This document shows, one piece after another, positions 1 through 5,837 of a stretch of DNA of 5,979 bases. A program made the position numbers and the translations under genes. The DNA is from Spirochaetaceae bacterium (GTDB lineage: Bacteria; Spirochaetota; Spirochaetia; Treponematales; Breznakiellaceae), in contig JAIRMO010000059.1 in NCBI GenBank assembly GCA_031258625.1, positions 1-5,979 of the forward strand, written 5' to 3'. Position 1 is the stretch's first letter. Every line of letters starts with the position of its first letter. The notes beneath the pieces are model-generated. The model searched no databases. It was not told the DNA's origin and was given only the letters and a program-made list of their open reading frames with translations.

Positions 1-37
1 GTCTGACCCTTTACGTATATTTATGCAAGGAGTGGGG

Positions 38-78
38 GGCGGACCCGCTATGCGTATACGTTGCGGAAAAAGTCCGCC
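38..78. repeat. Nested inverted repeat, possible stem-loop
   Basis: The arms GGCGGAC (38-44) and GTCCGCC (72-78) are exactly complementary. Inside them CCGC (45-48) pairs with GCGG (63-66), leaving a one-sided AAAAA bulge at 67-71. The loop contains the perfect palindrome CGTATACG (53-60). No T tract follows on the + strand, so it is not an obvious terminator. It could be a diverged repeat end or a structured leader of something to the left. The pairing is seen directly; the function is unknown. Confidence 0.4.
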
Positions 79-85
79 GGTTACC

Positions 86-135
86 CTGATTTTCACGGAT
101 TAAAGAGGCTAAAATCAGCGTTAATCTGCGGATAA
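86..135. repeat. Intergenic dyad with ATCAGCGTTAATC-type motif
   Basis: CTGATTTT (86-93) is perfectly complementary to AAAATCAG (111-118), and GATTAA (98-103) to TTAATC (121-126), so two alternative pairings are possible. The segment AAATCAGCGTTAATCTGCGG partly resembles AAATCAGCG...TTTAATGCGG at 2993-3015 and TAATCAGCGTT at 3080-3090. This suggests a shared intergenic repeat family. Together with the dyads at 38-78 and 150-187, this is what the gene-free stretch 1-336 holds. Confidence 0.35.
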
Positions 136-149
136 ATTCTTCCAGTCTT

Positions 150-187
150 GCGTTTAAGTAAACGCCTATGGGGTATTAAACCCCCAT
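150..187. repeat. Two adjacent small inverted repeats
   Basis: GCGTTTA (150-156) and TAAACGC (159-165) form a perfect 7-base dyad with a 2-base centre, which fits an operator better than a hairpin. Immediately after, ATGGGG (168-173) pairs with CCCCAT (182-187) around an 8-base loop. No T run follows. They lie about 150 bases upstream of the first gene, ahead of the best promoter candidate. Their role is unknown. Confidence 0.35.
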
Positions 188-223
188 CGAATAAAAGTAA
201 ATGACATTACCCTTTGCGCCCCC

Positions 224-252
224 TTGCGGAAGAAGCGATAAGCGGTTATATT
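224..252 (+). promoter_or_regulatory. Candidate sigma-70 promoter for the first gene unit
   Basis: TTGCGG (224-229, three of six -35 consensus bases) is followed after exactly 17 bases by TATATT (247-252, five of six -10 bases). A start near 259 would give a leader of about 78 bases before the ATG at 337. That leader contains a weak GGGGT/ACCCC dyad (274-278 and 287-291). This is the best-spaced promoter I can find upstream of 337, but the -35 match is weak. A later start using TATATT at 311-316 cannot be excluded, though it lacks a good -35. Confidence 0.35.
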
Positions 253-336
253 TTTATAAGGGGCTTTTTGAGCGGGGTGAATTGTGACCCCACCCTTTGA
301 TACTGACCATTATATTACGAATAAGGGGGAGCCGGA

Positions 337-765
337 ATGAAAAAATTCTTGGTAATACTTATCCTCGTTGCGGTTTGTGGCGGAATTATGCCCATAGCCG
401 CTCAGCAAAACACCCAGACGGATAATAAAAAATCGGAATATTATTATGTTACCGTTCCTGTGGAAAAGATCTACCCCTACCGGAAGGGGTATGTGATTGC
501 CTATCGGAAGGGGATAAACCAATTGGCCCGGGCATACCTCCCCATGGACTGGTTTACCGATGCCGCCGGAAAGGGGGAGCTCATCTACATGGGGCCCGGA
601 ACTTCCTGGCCCTATTTAATGGTATACTATAAAAACGGGGAATTTAGTCATGTCCGTCTTTACGTCCGCAGGGAGCGGAGCCATGAAACCTGGGGTAATA
701 TTCCCCTGAACATAAACATCGACGACCGCTTTGAAAGTGTAGAGGATTTAAAGTTGGAATTTTGA
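337..765 (+). CDS. Small exported protein of unknown function
   Basis: The 142-residue product begins with a clear Sec signal peptide: lysines at 2-3, a hydrophobic core over about 4-20, then Ile-Ala-Ala before Gln23, giving a likely cleavage after Ala22. The mature part is about 120 residues, rich in Tyr (a Tyr-Tyr-Tyr run near 36-38) and charged residues. It has no second membrane segment, so it is probably periplasmic or surface associated. Cys14 lies inside the hydrophobic core and is not a convincing lipobox. The ATG at 337 has a strong ribosome site, AAGGGGGAG at 323-331. Its TGA stop overlaps the ATG of the peptidase gene by one base, so the two are probably translationally coupled. 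I do not recognise the family. Its coding sequence is visibly more AT-rich than the next two genes. That it is a real gene is well supported by signal peptide, ribosome site and coupling; the function is unknown. Confidence 0.8.
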   Translation: MKKFLVILILVAVCGGIMPIAAQQNTQTDNKKSEYYYVTVPVEKIYPYRKGYVIAYRKGINQLARAYLPMDWFTDAAGKGELIYMGPGTSWPYLMVYYKNGEFSHVRLYVRRERSHETWGNIPLNINIDDRFESVEDLKLEF

Positions 766-1937
766 TGAAGGACGCCGAACTAAAAGTTATGCAGGAAGCC
801 ATCCGGGACGAAGGCCTTGACGGGTGGCTTTTTGGTAATTTTCACCACCGGGACAAACTTTCCGACGGGATCCTCCGGCTCGATCCGGAGGCGGCTAATT
901 CCCGGCGGTGGGTGTACGGGGTGCCTGCCCGGGGAGAGCCCCGGGGGATAGTTCACGTTATTGAACCGGATATCCTTGAGGACCTGCCCGGTTCCCGGGT
1001 TTCTTATATCAGCGGGGAAGATTTTTTTACCGCCCTGGCCCCCTTTGGGGGAAAACGCTGGGGGGTCCATAGTTCCGAAACCCTCTGCGCCGTTTCGTAC
1101 CTTGACCGGGGAACCGCGGCGACCCTGGAAAAGGCGGGGCTTACCCTGGTTTCCGCCGCGGGTCTGATCCAGCGTTTTAAGGGGCTCCTTGACGAAGGGG
1201 GGATCGAATCCCACGAGCGGGCCGTTGCCGGCCTTCACCGTATCGTGGAAACCTCCTGGGAAAGGGTTAAAAAGTCCTATGCCGAAAAGAGCCCCCTCCG
1301 CGAAGGGGATATCCGGCATCTCATGATGGAAGAAATGAAAACCCGGGGGCTTATTCCCGACCATCCCCCCATAGTCGGCGGGGGGGTGAATTCCGGGAAC
1401 CCCCACTATGATTTTTCCGGAGACGGCGCGGTTTTTAAGCCCGGGGATGTGATTCAGTTTGACCTCTGGGCCAAGGAAGCCGCCGAAGGATCGGTTTATG
1501 GGGATATATCCTGGGTAGGGGTTTACGCTTCCCAGACCCCCGCCCCGGTAGAAAAAGCCTTTGGGGACCTTATCCGCGTCCGGGAGGGGGTTTTAGACTT
1601 CATAACCGGCGAATTACAGGCCGGGAGGGGGCTTACCGGGGCCGCGACAGATCAAAAAGCCCGGGAACTCCTGATAAAGGGGGGGTACGGACCGGCGATA
1701 AAACACCGGACCGGCCACGGCATAGATACCGAATGTCACGGATCGGGGGTGAACATCGATTCCGTGGAATTCCCCGATTCCCGGTTTCTGCTGGAGGGTT
1801 CCTGTTTTTCCCTGGAACCGGGAATTTATTTTTCCGGCTTTGGTTTACGGACCGAAATTGACGTGTATATCCGTCAGGGCAAACCGGTGGTTTCCGGCGG
1901 AGAACATTCCCGTCAATTTACCCTGCTCACCTGTTAA
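765..1937 (+). CDS. M24 family metallopeptidase (Xaa-Pro aminopeptidase/dipeptidase-like)
   Basis: Predicted cytoplasmic metallopeptidase with the pita-bread fold, 390 residues from the ATG at 765. Residues about 1-150 form the creatinase-type N-terminal domain; about 155-390 is the catalytic domain. All five expected metal ligands are visible: Asp233 (QFDLWAK), Asp247 (YGDISW), His318 (HRTGHGID), Glu351 (SLEPGIY) and Glu364 (RTEIDV). His325 matches the family's second active-site histidine. Family members remove an N-terminal residue before proline or split Xaa-Pro dipeptides with two divalent metals; the exact substrate cannot be read here. The upstream stop TGA and this ATG share one base (TGATG), which favours 765 over the in-frame TTG at 762. 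Only a weak GGA (756-758) precedes it, so initiation likely depends on coupling. The nrnA-like gene follows after 9 bases. Related homologues are often annotated simply as aminopeptidase P family protein. The family assignment is strong, the substrate uncertain. Confidence 0.92.
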   Translation: MKDAELKVMQEAIRDEGLDGWLFGNFHHRDKLSDGILRLDPEAANSRRWVYGVPARGEPRGIVHVIEPDILEDLPGSRVSYISGEDFFTALAPFGGKRWGVHSSETLCAVSYLDRGTAATLEKAGLTLVSAAGLIQRFKGLLDEGGIESHERAVAGLHRIVETSWERVKKSYAEKSPLREGDIRHLMMEEMKTRGLIPDHPPIVGGGVNSGNPHYDFSGDGAVFKPGDVIQFDLWAKEAAEGSVYGDISWVGVYASQTPAPVEKAFGDLIRVREGVLDFITGELQAGRGLTGAATDQKARELLIKGGYGPAIKHRTGHGIDTECHGSGVNIDSVEFPDSRFLLEGSCFSLEPGIYFSGFGLRTEIDVYIRQGKPVVSGGEHSRQFTLLTC

Positions 1938-1946
1938 GGAAGAACC

Positions 1947-2930
1947 ATGTATACCCCCCTGCCGGTTCCCGCTGAATTAGTGGCCTTTATCCGGGGGGGG
2001 CGTAAATTTATCGTTGCCGGTCACAAAGAACCCGACGGGGATTGTGTGGGGAGCCAGCTTGCCCTGGCTTCCGCCCTGGGGAGGCTCGGCAAGGAGGTCG
2101 TCCTCTGTTCCGCGGGGCCCTTTAAACGGACCGAGATTATGCCCTTTGGGGATCGTTTTATACCGGAAGCCGGAGCCAAGGAGCGGACGGGTGCCCGGGT
2201 TGTGGTGCTGGATTGTTCCGGGCCGGACCGGACCGGCGGCCTAAAACCCTCCCTGGAGGGGCTTCCCACGGCGATTATCGATCACCATGCCACCAATACA
2301 AACACCCAAAGTACCGCGGAAAACCCGGTATTCCTGGACGCCGGGGCCCCGGCAACCTGTTTTATGATCCTGGCCGTGCTGGAAGCCCTGGATTTGCCCC
2401 TGACATCGGAAGAGGCGGAATTCCTCTTTTTCGGCCTCTGTACCGATACGGGCTTCTTCCGCCATACCGATTCCAACGGGGCCGCAGCCTTTGCCGCCGC
2501 CGCCCGGCTGACGGCGGCCGGGGCGAACCCCAAACGGGTCTACCAGGCCATCAACGGCGGAAAAAGCCTCAATTCCCGAATCCTCCTGGGGCGGGTTCTT
2601 TCCCGGGCGGCCGCTTATTTTGGGGGAAAACTCATCCTCTCCGAGGAAACCTACGAAGAGACCCAACGTTTTGGCCCGGAGGGCAGGGATTCGGATAATC
2701 TCTATCAACTCCTCCAATCCGTCTCCGGGGTCGAAGCCATGGTGATCATCCGGCAGGAAACCCCCGAAAATTGCACCATTGGGTTCCGTTCCCGGGACCA
2801 GGTAAATGTCGCGGAGATCGCCCTCCAATTCGGCGGGGGGGGGCATAAAAACGCCGCCGGCTCAAACACCCCCGGAACTATTGAAGAAATACGCCCGCGG
2901 ATTATTCAGGCCTTTGAGAAAATTTTCTAG
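1947..2930 (+). CDS. nrnA: DHH/DHHA1 phosphoesterase, NrnA-like (nanoRNase / pAp phosphatase)
   Basis: Predicted cytoplasmic DHH-family phosphoesterase of 327 residues, the usual size for NrnA. The DHH domain shows His26-x-x-x-Asp30-x-Asp32 (GHKEPDGD), Asp89 (VVLDCS), the signature Asp-His-His at 112-114 and Asp167 (CTDTG), together the two-manganese site. The C-terminal DHHA1 domain carries the substrate-binding GGGGHKNAAG at 296-305. NrnA proteins degrade 2-5 nt RNAs and, in many bacteria, dephosphorylate 3'-phosphoadenosine 5'-phosphate to AMP; some relatives act on cyclic dinucleotide breakdown products. The ATG at 1947 has AAGGA at 1936-1940 with a 6-base spacer, and the previous gene stops at 1937, so they are probably co-transcribed. 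G runs of 8 (1993-2000) and 9 (2835-2843, encoding the GGGG of the DHHA1 motif) lie in the frame. All key residues are intact. The family is very likely; which substrate dominates is not determinable here. Confidence 0.9.
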   Translation: MYTPLPVPAELVAFIRGGRKFIVAGHKEPDGDCVGSQLALASALGRLGKEVVLCSAGPFKRTEIMPFGDRFIPEAGAKERTGARVVVLDCSGPDRTGGLKPSLEGLPTAIIDHHATNTNTQSTAENPVFLDAGAPATCFMILAVLEALDLPLTSEEAEFLFFGLCTDTGFFRHTDSNGAAAFAAAARLTAAGANPKRVYQAINGGKSLNSRILLGRVLSRAAAYFGGKLILSEETYEETQRFGPEGRDSDNLYQLLQSVSGVEAMVIIRQETPENCTIGFRSRDQVNVAEIALQFGGGGHKNAAGSNTPGTIEEIRPRIIQAFEKIF

Positions 2931-2962
2931 CGGATTGGATTGGAAGGCCGCGTTCCATGCCT

Positions 2963-3008
2963 AAGGAAGCACTGATTTATTCAATCGAGAATAAATCAGC
3001 GCTCCTTT
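2963..3008 (+). terminator. Long hairpin after the nrnA-like gene, possible terminator
   Basis: CTGATTTATTC (2972-2982) pairs perfectly with GAATAAATCAG (2989-2999) around the loop AATCGA. The stem extends outward by 7 further pairs (2963-2970 with 3001-3007), interrupted by one A-C mismatch and one bulged A. Only TTT directly follows; a run of six T lies later at 3016-3021. It starts 32 bases after the nrnA stop, where a terminator is expected. The stem is AT-rich and the tail poor, so termination is an inference, and it may instead be part of the repeat module described separately. Confidence 0.4.
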
Positions 3009-3096
3009 AATGCGGTTTTTTCGTAGTTTTTCGTAGAAAAACGAGAAAAATAATAGGGCAACGATGGTTAGCGTCAAGTTAATCAGCGTTGCCCTA
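2963..3096. repeat. Twin-hairpin intergenic module
   Basis: Two long imperfect hairpins flank a linker. The first is 2963-3007 (see the terminator entry). The second is 3054-3096: TAGGGCAACG (3054-3063) pairs exactly with CGTTGCCCTA (3087-3096). After one mismatch, 3065-3072 continue pairing with 3078-3085, including two G-T pairs, around a 5-base loop. The linker contains the exact tandem duplication TTTTTCGTAG at 3017-3026 and 3027-3036. Both right arms contain AATCAGCG. The architecture fits a small nonautonomous repeat or a structured noncoding RNA more than a simple terminator. The pairing is seen directly; the class is unassigned. Confidence 0.5.
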
Positions 3097-3154
3097 AGGC
3101 GCGCTATACCCGCCTGAGGTACTCCGGAAAATTTACCGCCGCTAAAAATGTTGT

Positions 3155-3211
3155 AAACCGGTTTTCGGATCCGGGCATGGACCGGTCCGCATAATGACAT
3201 TTGTCATGACA
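3155..3211. promoter_or_regulatory. Palindrome cluster, candidate operator region of the sigma-like gene
   Basis: Five dyads stand almost end to end: AAACCGGTTT (3155-3164), CGGATCCG (3166-3173), GGACCGGTCC (3179-3188), ATGACA-TT-TGTCAT (3194-3207) and TGTCATGACA (3202-3211, overlapping the previous one). The last two give three alternating TGTCA half-sites, a pattern typical of a dimeric regulator's operator. TTGTCA (3201-3206) is also a five-of-six match to a -35 box, but no convincing -10 lies 16-18 bases downstream. A low-G leader (3211-3270) leads to the ribosome site at 3271. The regulator is unknown; autoregulation by the downstream protein is possible but unproven. Confidence 0.4.
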
Positions 3212-3283
3212 ACAATACCCTAACTAAAGCAAAATGCACACACAAGCACATTATACCGATAAACCATCAAAGAGGAACGCATC

Positions 3284-4117
3284 ATGCAGGAATATTTACC
3301 ACTAAGTGCTTTTCTCGACGAATACCGTATGGGGATTCTCAGCCAAAAACAACTGGAAGGAAAAATTTTCCAGTATGTTCTGGATAATTACAAGCGATTC
3401 CACCTGGGTCAATGGGGCCAGGACGATCGTATTGATTATCTGTGCTGGCTTTATCCGCGACTCAGTAGAGCCATCACGAAATACCGGAATTCCGGAACCT
3501 CCTTTGACGCGTATATCGGCGCGTTGGTATATTATTCTTCCCGGGAATTCCGTTTCCGGGAGGCGGATCACAGCATATCGGAACATACCTGTTGGAGAGA
3601 ACAGGCCGCCGAATTATCGGTTCGGGACGCCGAACCCTGCTATCCGGAGAAACTGCCGGCTTATAAACCGGTTTCCAATCCCCAGCAGATCCTGATATTA
3701 TTACTAAAATCCTACTATTTTGTATCCGATGATTTTATTTCCCGGATAGCCCCGGCGATAGGGATAAAAAAGGAAATTTTAAAAAAAATGGTGGATGAAT
3801 TACGGACATTACGGCTGGAAAAGGAAGAAAAAATTCAGGGGCTCAAGGAGCGGATCCATAGCCAGTTTTACCGGTGTATTTCCTTTGAACAACGGATGCT
3901 CGCGTCCCCGGAGGGTTCGGCATTTCGAAAAAAAATGCAGGAACGCCTGAACCGGGCCAGGAAACGGCTGGTATCCATGCGGAAGCGGCTTTCCGTTATG
4001 CGGCTCGACGCGACAAACCGCCAGATTGCGGAACTGTTGGGGGTCCCCAAGGGAACCATCGACTCCACTTTGTATTCCGCCAAACAAAAATACGCCGTAA
4101 AGGAAAAAGAGTGCTGA
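3284..4117 (+). CDS. Divergent sigma-factor-like DNA-binding protein
   Basis: Product of 277 residues that I can place only by architecture. Residues about 25-95 resemble sigma region 2: an acidic D-D-x-x-D segment at 47-51, then WLYPRLSRAITKY and the SFDAYI(G)xL pattern at 73-81 that in sigma factors precedes the core-binding helix. Residues about 136-175 could form a second helix-turn-helix. About 178-240 is a highly charged, probably helical stretch rich in Arg/Lys. Residues about 243-271 (TNRQIAELLGVPKGTIDSTLYSAKQKY) look like a region-4 helix-turn-helix for -35 recognition. The roughly 150-residue middle is longer and different from that of ordinary ECF sigma factors. The ATG at 3284 has AGAGGA (3271-3276) with a 7-base spacer. 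Its end overlaps the rlmJ start by 7 bases. Its DNA is more AT-rich than its neighbours. It may be a true alternative sigma factor, a sigma-derived regulator or a lineage-specific DNA-binding protein. Confidence 0.65.
   Translation: MQEYLPLSAFLDEYRMGILSQKQLEGKIFQYVLDNYKRFHLGQWGQDDRIDYLCWLYPRLSRAITKYRNSGTSFDAYIGALVYYSSREFRFREADHSISEHTCWREQAAELSVRDAEPCYPEKLPAYKPVSNPQQILILLLKSYYFVSDDFISRIAPAIGIKKEILKKMVDELRTLRLEKEEKIQGLKERIHSQFYRCISFEQRMLASPEGSAFRKKMQERLNRARKRLVSMRKRLSVMRLDATNRQIAELLGVPKGTIDSTLYSAKQKYAVKEKEC
4099..4104 (+). promoter_or_regulatory. Ribosome site fixing the GTG start of rlmJ
   Basis: AAAGGA lies inside the end of the sigma-like gene, 6 bases before the GTG at 4111. It supports this noncanonical start, which also gives exactly the conserved RlmJ N-terminus. 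Confidence 0.7.
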
Positions 4118-5055
4118 GTTATAGACACGCCTTTCATGCCGGGAATGTCCCGGATGTATTCAAGCACGGGGTCCTTATATGCTGCCTTGAGTATCTGCGG
4201 AAAAAGGAAAAACCCCTGCTTTGTATCGACACCCACGGAGGGGCCGGTTATTATAACCTCACCGAAGGGTATGCGGCTAAAAACCGGGAATGGGAACAGG
4301 GTATAACCCCGCTGCTGAAAGAACCCCTGGGAACCCTGCCGCCTTTGGCGCGGTCTTTGGTTGAATTGGTACGGAAACTCAACCCCCGGGGGCGTTTCCT
4401 TGATTCCCCTCCGGGCCATACGGGCATAACCCGGTACCCCGGTTCCCCGGCCATTATGGCGGCGCTGCTCCGGGAACAGGACCGGGGGGTCTGTTTTGAA
4501 CTCCACCCGGCGGATTTCACCCTGCTGCAGGCCCGGCTCCGGGAGAATCCCCGGATACAAATTCGCCGGGAGGACGGTCTTGCCGCCCTGAAAGCCCTGG
4601 TTCCGCCCCCTTCCCGGCGGGCCCTCGTTTTTATCGATCCCTCCTACGAACTCAAAGATGATTACCGGATCCTCCCGGAGATTTTAAAGGACGCCCTGGG
4701 ACGGTTTTCCTCGGGTTGTTATATCATCTGGTACCCCCTGCTGGGACGGAAAGGGAGAGCGGGGGGGGAGGTGGGGTTTCCTGAGCTGCTCTGGTCCCTC
4801 TATGGGGGGAAGCGTTTGAGGGCTGAATTGTACACCCGTATGGGGGATTCGGAAACCCGGGGCCTGTATGGAAGCGGCCTGATTATCTATAACCCACCCT
4901 GGCCGCTTAAGGATGCCCTGGAAGGAGGGCTTCCTTTTTTAGGGCGTCTCTTGGGGGGGAAGCTCAATCCGGGGCAGGGGAGCGCCTGGGATCTCCGGCT
5001 TGAAGGTGAAGGTCCTCCCGGTTCCCGCAACCATGAACCGGAAAATGTGTCATAA
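4111..5055 (+). CDS. rlmJ: 23S rRNA (adenine(2030)-N6)-methyltransferase RlmJ
   Basis: Cytoplasmic SAM-dependent enzyme that N6-methylates one adenine (A2030 in E. coli numbering) of 23S rRNA. The N-terminus MLSYRHAFHAGNVPDVFKH is the family hallmark and retains Tyr4, His6 and Lys18, the active-site residues studied in the E. coli enzyme. The SAM-binding motif is DTHGGAG (40-46), with EDG at 154-156. The catalytic tetrad DPSY is at 176-179 (E. coli has DPPY) followed by ELKDDY. Further family blocks are the YPGSP at 109-113 and GSGLIIYNPPW near 255-264. At 314 residues it is longer than the E. coli protein (about 280), partly through a C-terminal tail of about 15 Gly/Pro/Glu-rich residues. 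The start is GTG at 4111, overlapping the previous gene by 7 bases, so translation is probably coupled. An 8-G run (4761-4768) falls in a variable loop. The assignment is very secure. Confidence 0.96.
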   Translation: MLSYRHAFHAGNVPDVFKHGVLICCLEYLRKKEKPLLCIDTHGGAGYYNLTEGYAAKNREWEQGITPLLKEPLGTLPPLARSLVELVRKLNPRGRFLDSPPGHTGITRYPGSPAIMAALLREQDRGVCFELHPADFTLLQARLRENPRIQIRREDGLAALKALVPPPSRRALVFIDPSYELKDDYRILPEILKDALGRFSSGCYIIWYPLLGRKGRAGGEVGFPELLWSLYGGKRLRAELYTRMGDSETRGLYGSGLIIYNPPWPLKDALEGGLPFLGRLLGGKLNPGQGSAWDLRLEGEGPPGSRNHEPENVS

Positions 5056-5059
5056 AGGA
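5054..5059 (+). promoter_or_regulatory. Ribosome site deciding the hemolysin III start
   Basis: AAAGGA overlaps the rlmJ stop codon (5053-5055). It sits 1 base from the ATG at 5061, too close for initiation, but 7 bases from the ATG at 5067. This favours 5067 as the true start. Confidence 0.6.
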
Positions 5060-5066
5060 TATGAAT

Positions 5067-5741
5067 ATGCGGAGTACCGTCCAGCCTATCCCGACTCCCC
5101 TGCCTTTTCAAACCCCGGGGGAGGAAATTGCCAATTCCATACTCCACGGGCTTGGGTTTATCCTGGCCGTTGGGGGCCTTGTCCTCCTGGCCCTGCGGGC
5201 CAACGGTCATCTGGGAGGCGCCGGAGGGGGGGGAAGGGCGGTTATCTCCTATGTGATCTTCACCGCCGCCATGATCAGTATGTTCCTGGCCTCCACCTTG
5301 TACCACGCGATCCAGAACGAGGGGGCAAAACGGGTGTTCCGTATCCTGGACCATTCGGCCATCTATCTCCTCATTGCCGGTACCTATACCCCCTTCTGCC
5401 TGATCAGTTTCAGGGGGCCCTGGGGTTGGACCCTTTTCGGTATTGAATGGACCTTGGCGGTAACGGGGATAGTCCTCTACGCGGTAAACTACAAGCCCCT
5501 TAAAAAAGCGGAGATTGCCGTTTATCTGCTGATGGGTTGGGCGCTGGTGGTCAGCGGTCCCACCCTATTCCGTTCCCTCCCCCGCGTAAGCCTCATCCTC
5601 CTGGCCTCCGGAGGGGCGGCCTATACCCTGGGAACCCTCTGGTACCGTAAACCCTACCGCCGGGGAACCCACGTAACCTGGCACGTCTTTGTCCTCGCCG
5701 GGGCGGTCTGCCACTGGTGGGCCATTTGGTTTATGAGTTAG
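5067..5741 (+). CDS. hlyIII: Hemolysin III / PAQR family membrane protein
   Basis: Integral inner-membrane protein of 224 residues from the ATG at 5067 (226 if 5061 were used), the normal HlyIII size. About seven hydrophobic segments can be traced: near 26-46, 58-77, 95-113, 119-139, 148-167, 173-192 and 204-222. The PAQR metal-site pattern is present: Ser76-x-x-x-His80 (STLYH), Asp95-His96 (RILDHSAIY) and His202-x-x-x-His206 (HVTWH), plus His216 in the last helix. The family includes B. cereus hemolysin III and eukaryotic adiponectin/progestin receptors. In most bacteria the physiological role is unclear, and the name should not be read as proof of haemolysis; a metal-dependent lipid hydrolase activity has been proposed for relatives. 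A Gly-rich loop (about 50-56) between segments 1 and 2 is encoded by an 8-G run at 5226-5233. It starts 11 bases after rlmJ, probably in the same transcript. Confidence 0.93.
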   Translation: MRSTVQPIPTPLPFQTPGEEIANSILHGLGFILAVGGLVLLALRANGHLGGAGGGGRAVISYVIFTAAMISMFLASTLYHAIQNEGAKRVFRILDHSAIYLLIAGTYTPFCLISFRGPWGWTLFGIEWTLAVTGIVLYAVNYKPLKKAEIAVYLLMGWALVVSGPTLFRSLPRVSLILLASGGAAYTLGTLWYRKPYRRGTHVTWHVFVLAGAVCHWWAIWFMS

Positions 5742-5837
5742 GGCCCGGGGCAATCTGCCGGCGGCTTTCAGACAAAAATCATAAGAAATAGTTCCCCTGC
5801 CGTTCCGCAGCCCGAGGCGCATACAGACCTGTTAGGC

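Noticed and set aside
2..103. Frame open from the left edge to a TAA at 101-103, a possible C-terminal gene fragment
   Set aside because: Only about 33 codons. It runs through the nested dyad at 38-78, has a low-complexity product and no recognisable motif.
370..385. Lipoprotein processing at Cys14 of the exported protein
   Set aside because: Val precedes the Cys, and the hydrophobic core continues past it to a normal Ala-x-Ala-like signal peptidase I site near residue 22.
780..1406. 208-codon minus-strand frame opposite the M24 gene
   Set aside because: The plus frame has all metallopeptidase ligands. The minus product is Gly/Pro-rich, without motifs or a ribosome site, as expected of an antisense shadow in GC-rich DNA.
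2241..2846. 201-codon minus-strand frame opposite the nrnA-like gene
   Set aside because: It lies entirely within a gene with intact DHH and DHHA1 motifs, and its product has a shadow-like composition.
2941..2957. TGGAA/TTCCA dyad just after nrnA as a terminator
   Set aside because: Only 5 bp with a 7-base loop and no T tract; the stronger hairpin follows immediately.
3868..4560. 230-codon minus-strand frame spanning the sigma-like/rlmJ junction
   Set aside because: It opposes two well-supported genes and shows no domain or initiation signal.
5000..5446. 148-codon plus frame overlapping the start of the hemolysin III gene
   Set aside because: It is out of frame with both rlmJ and the hemolysin III gene, and its Pro/Gly/Arg-rich product is typical of a shadow.
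5742..5780. GC-rich stretch after the hemolysin III stop as a + strand terminator
   Set aside because: Short self-complementary blocks (GGGCCC, CCGG) are present, but no stable stem followed by T residues.
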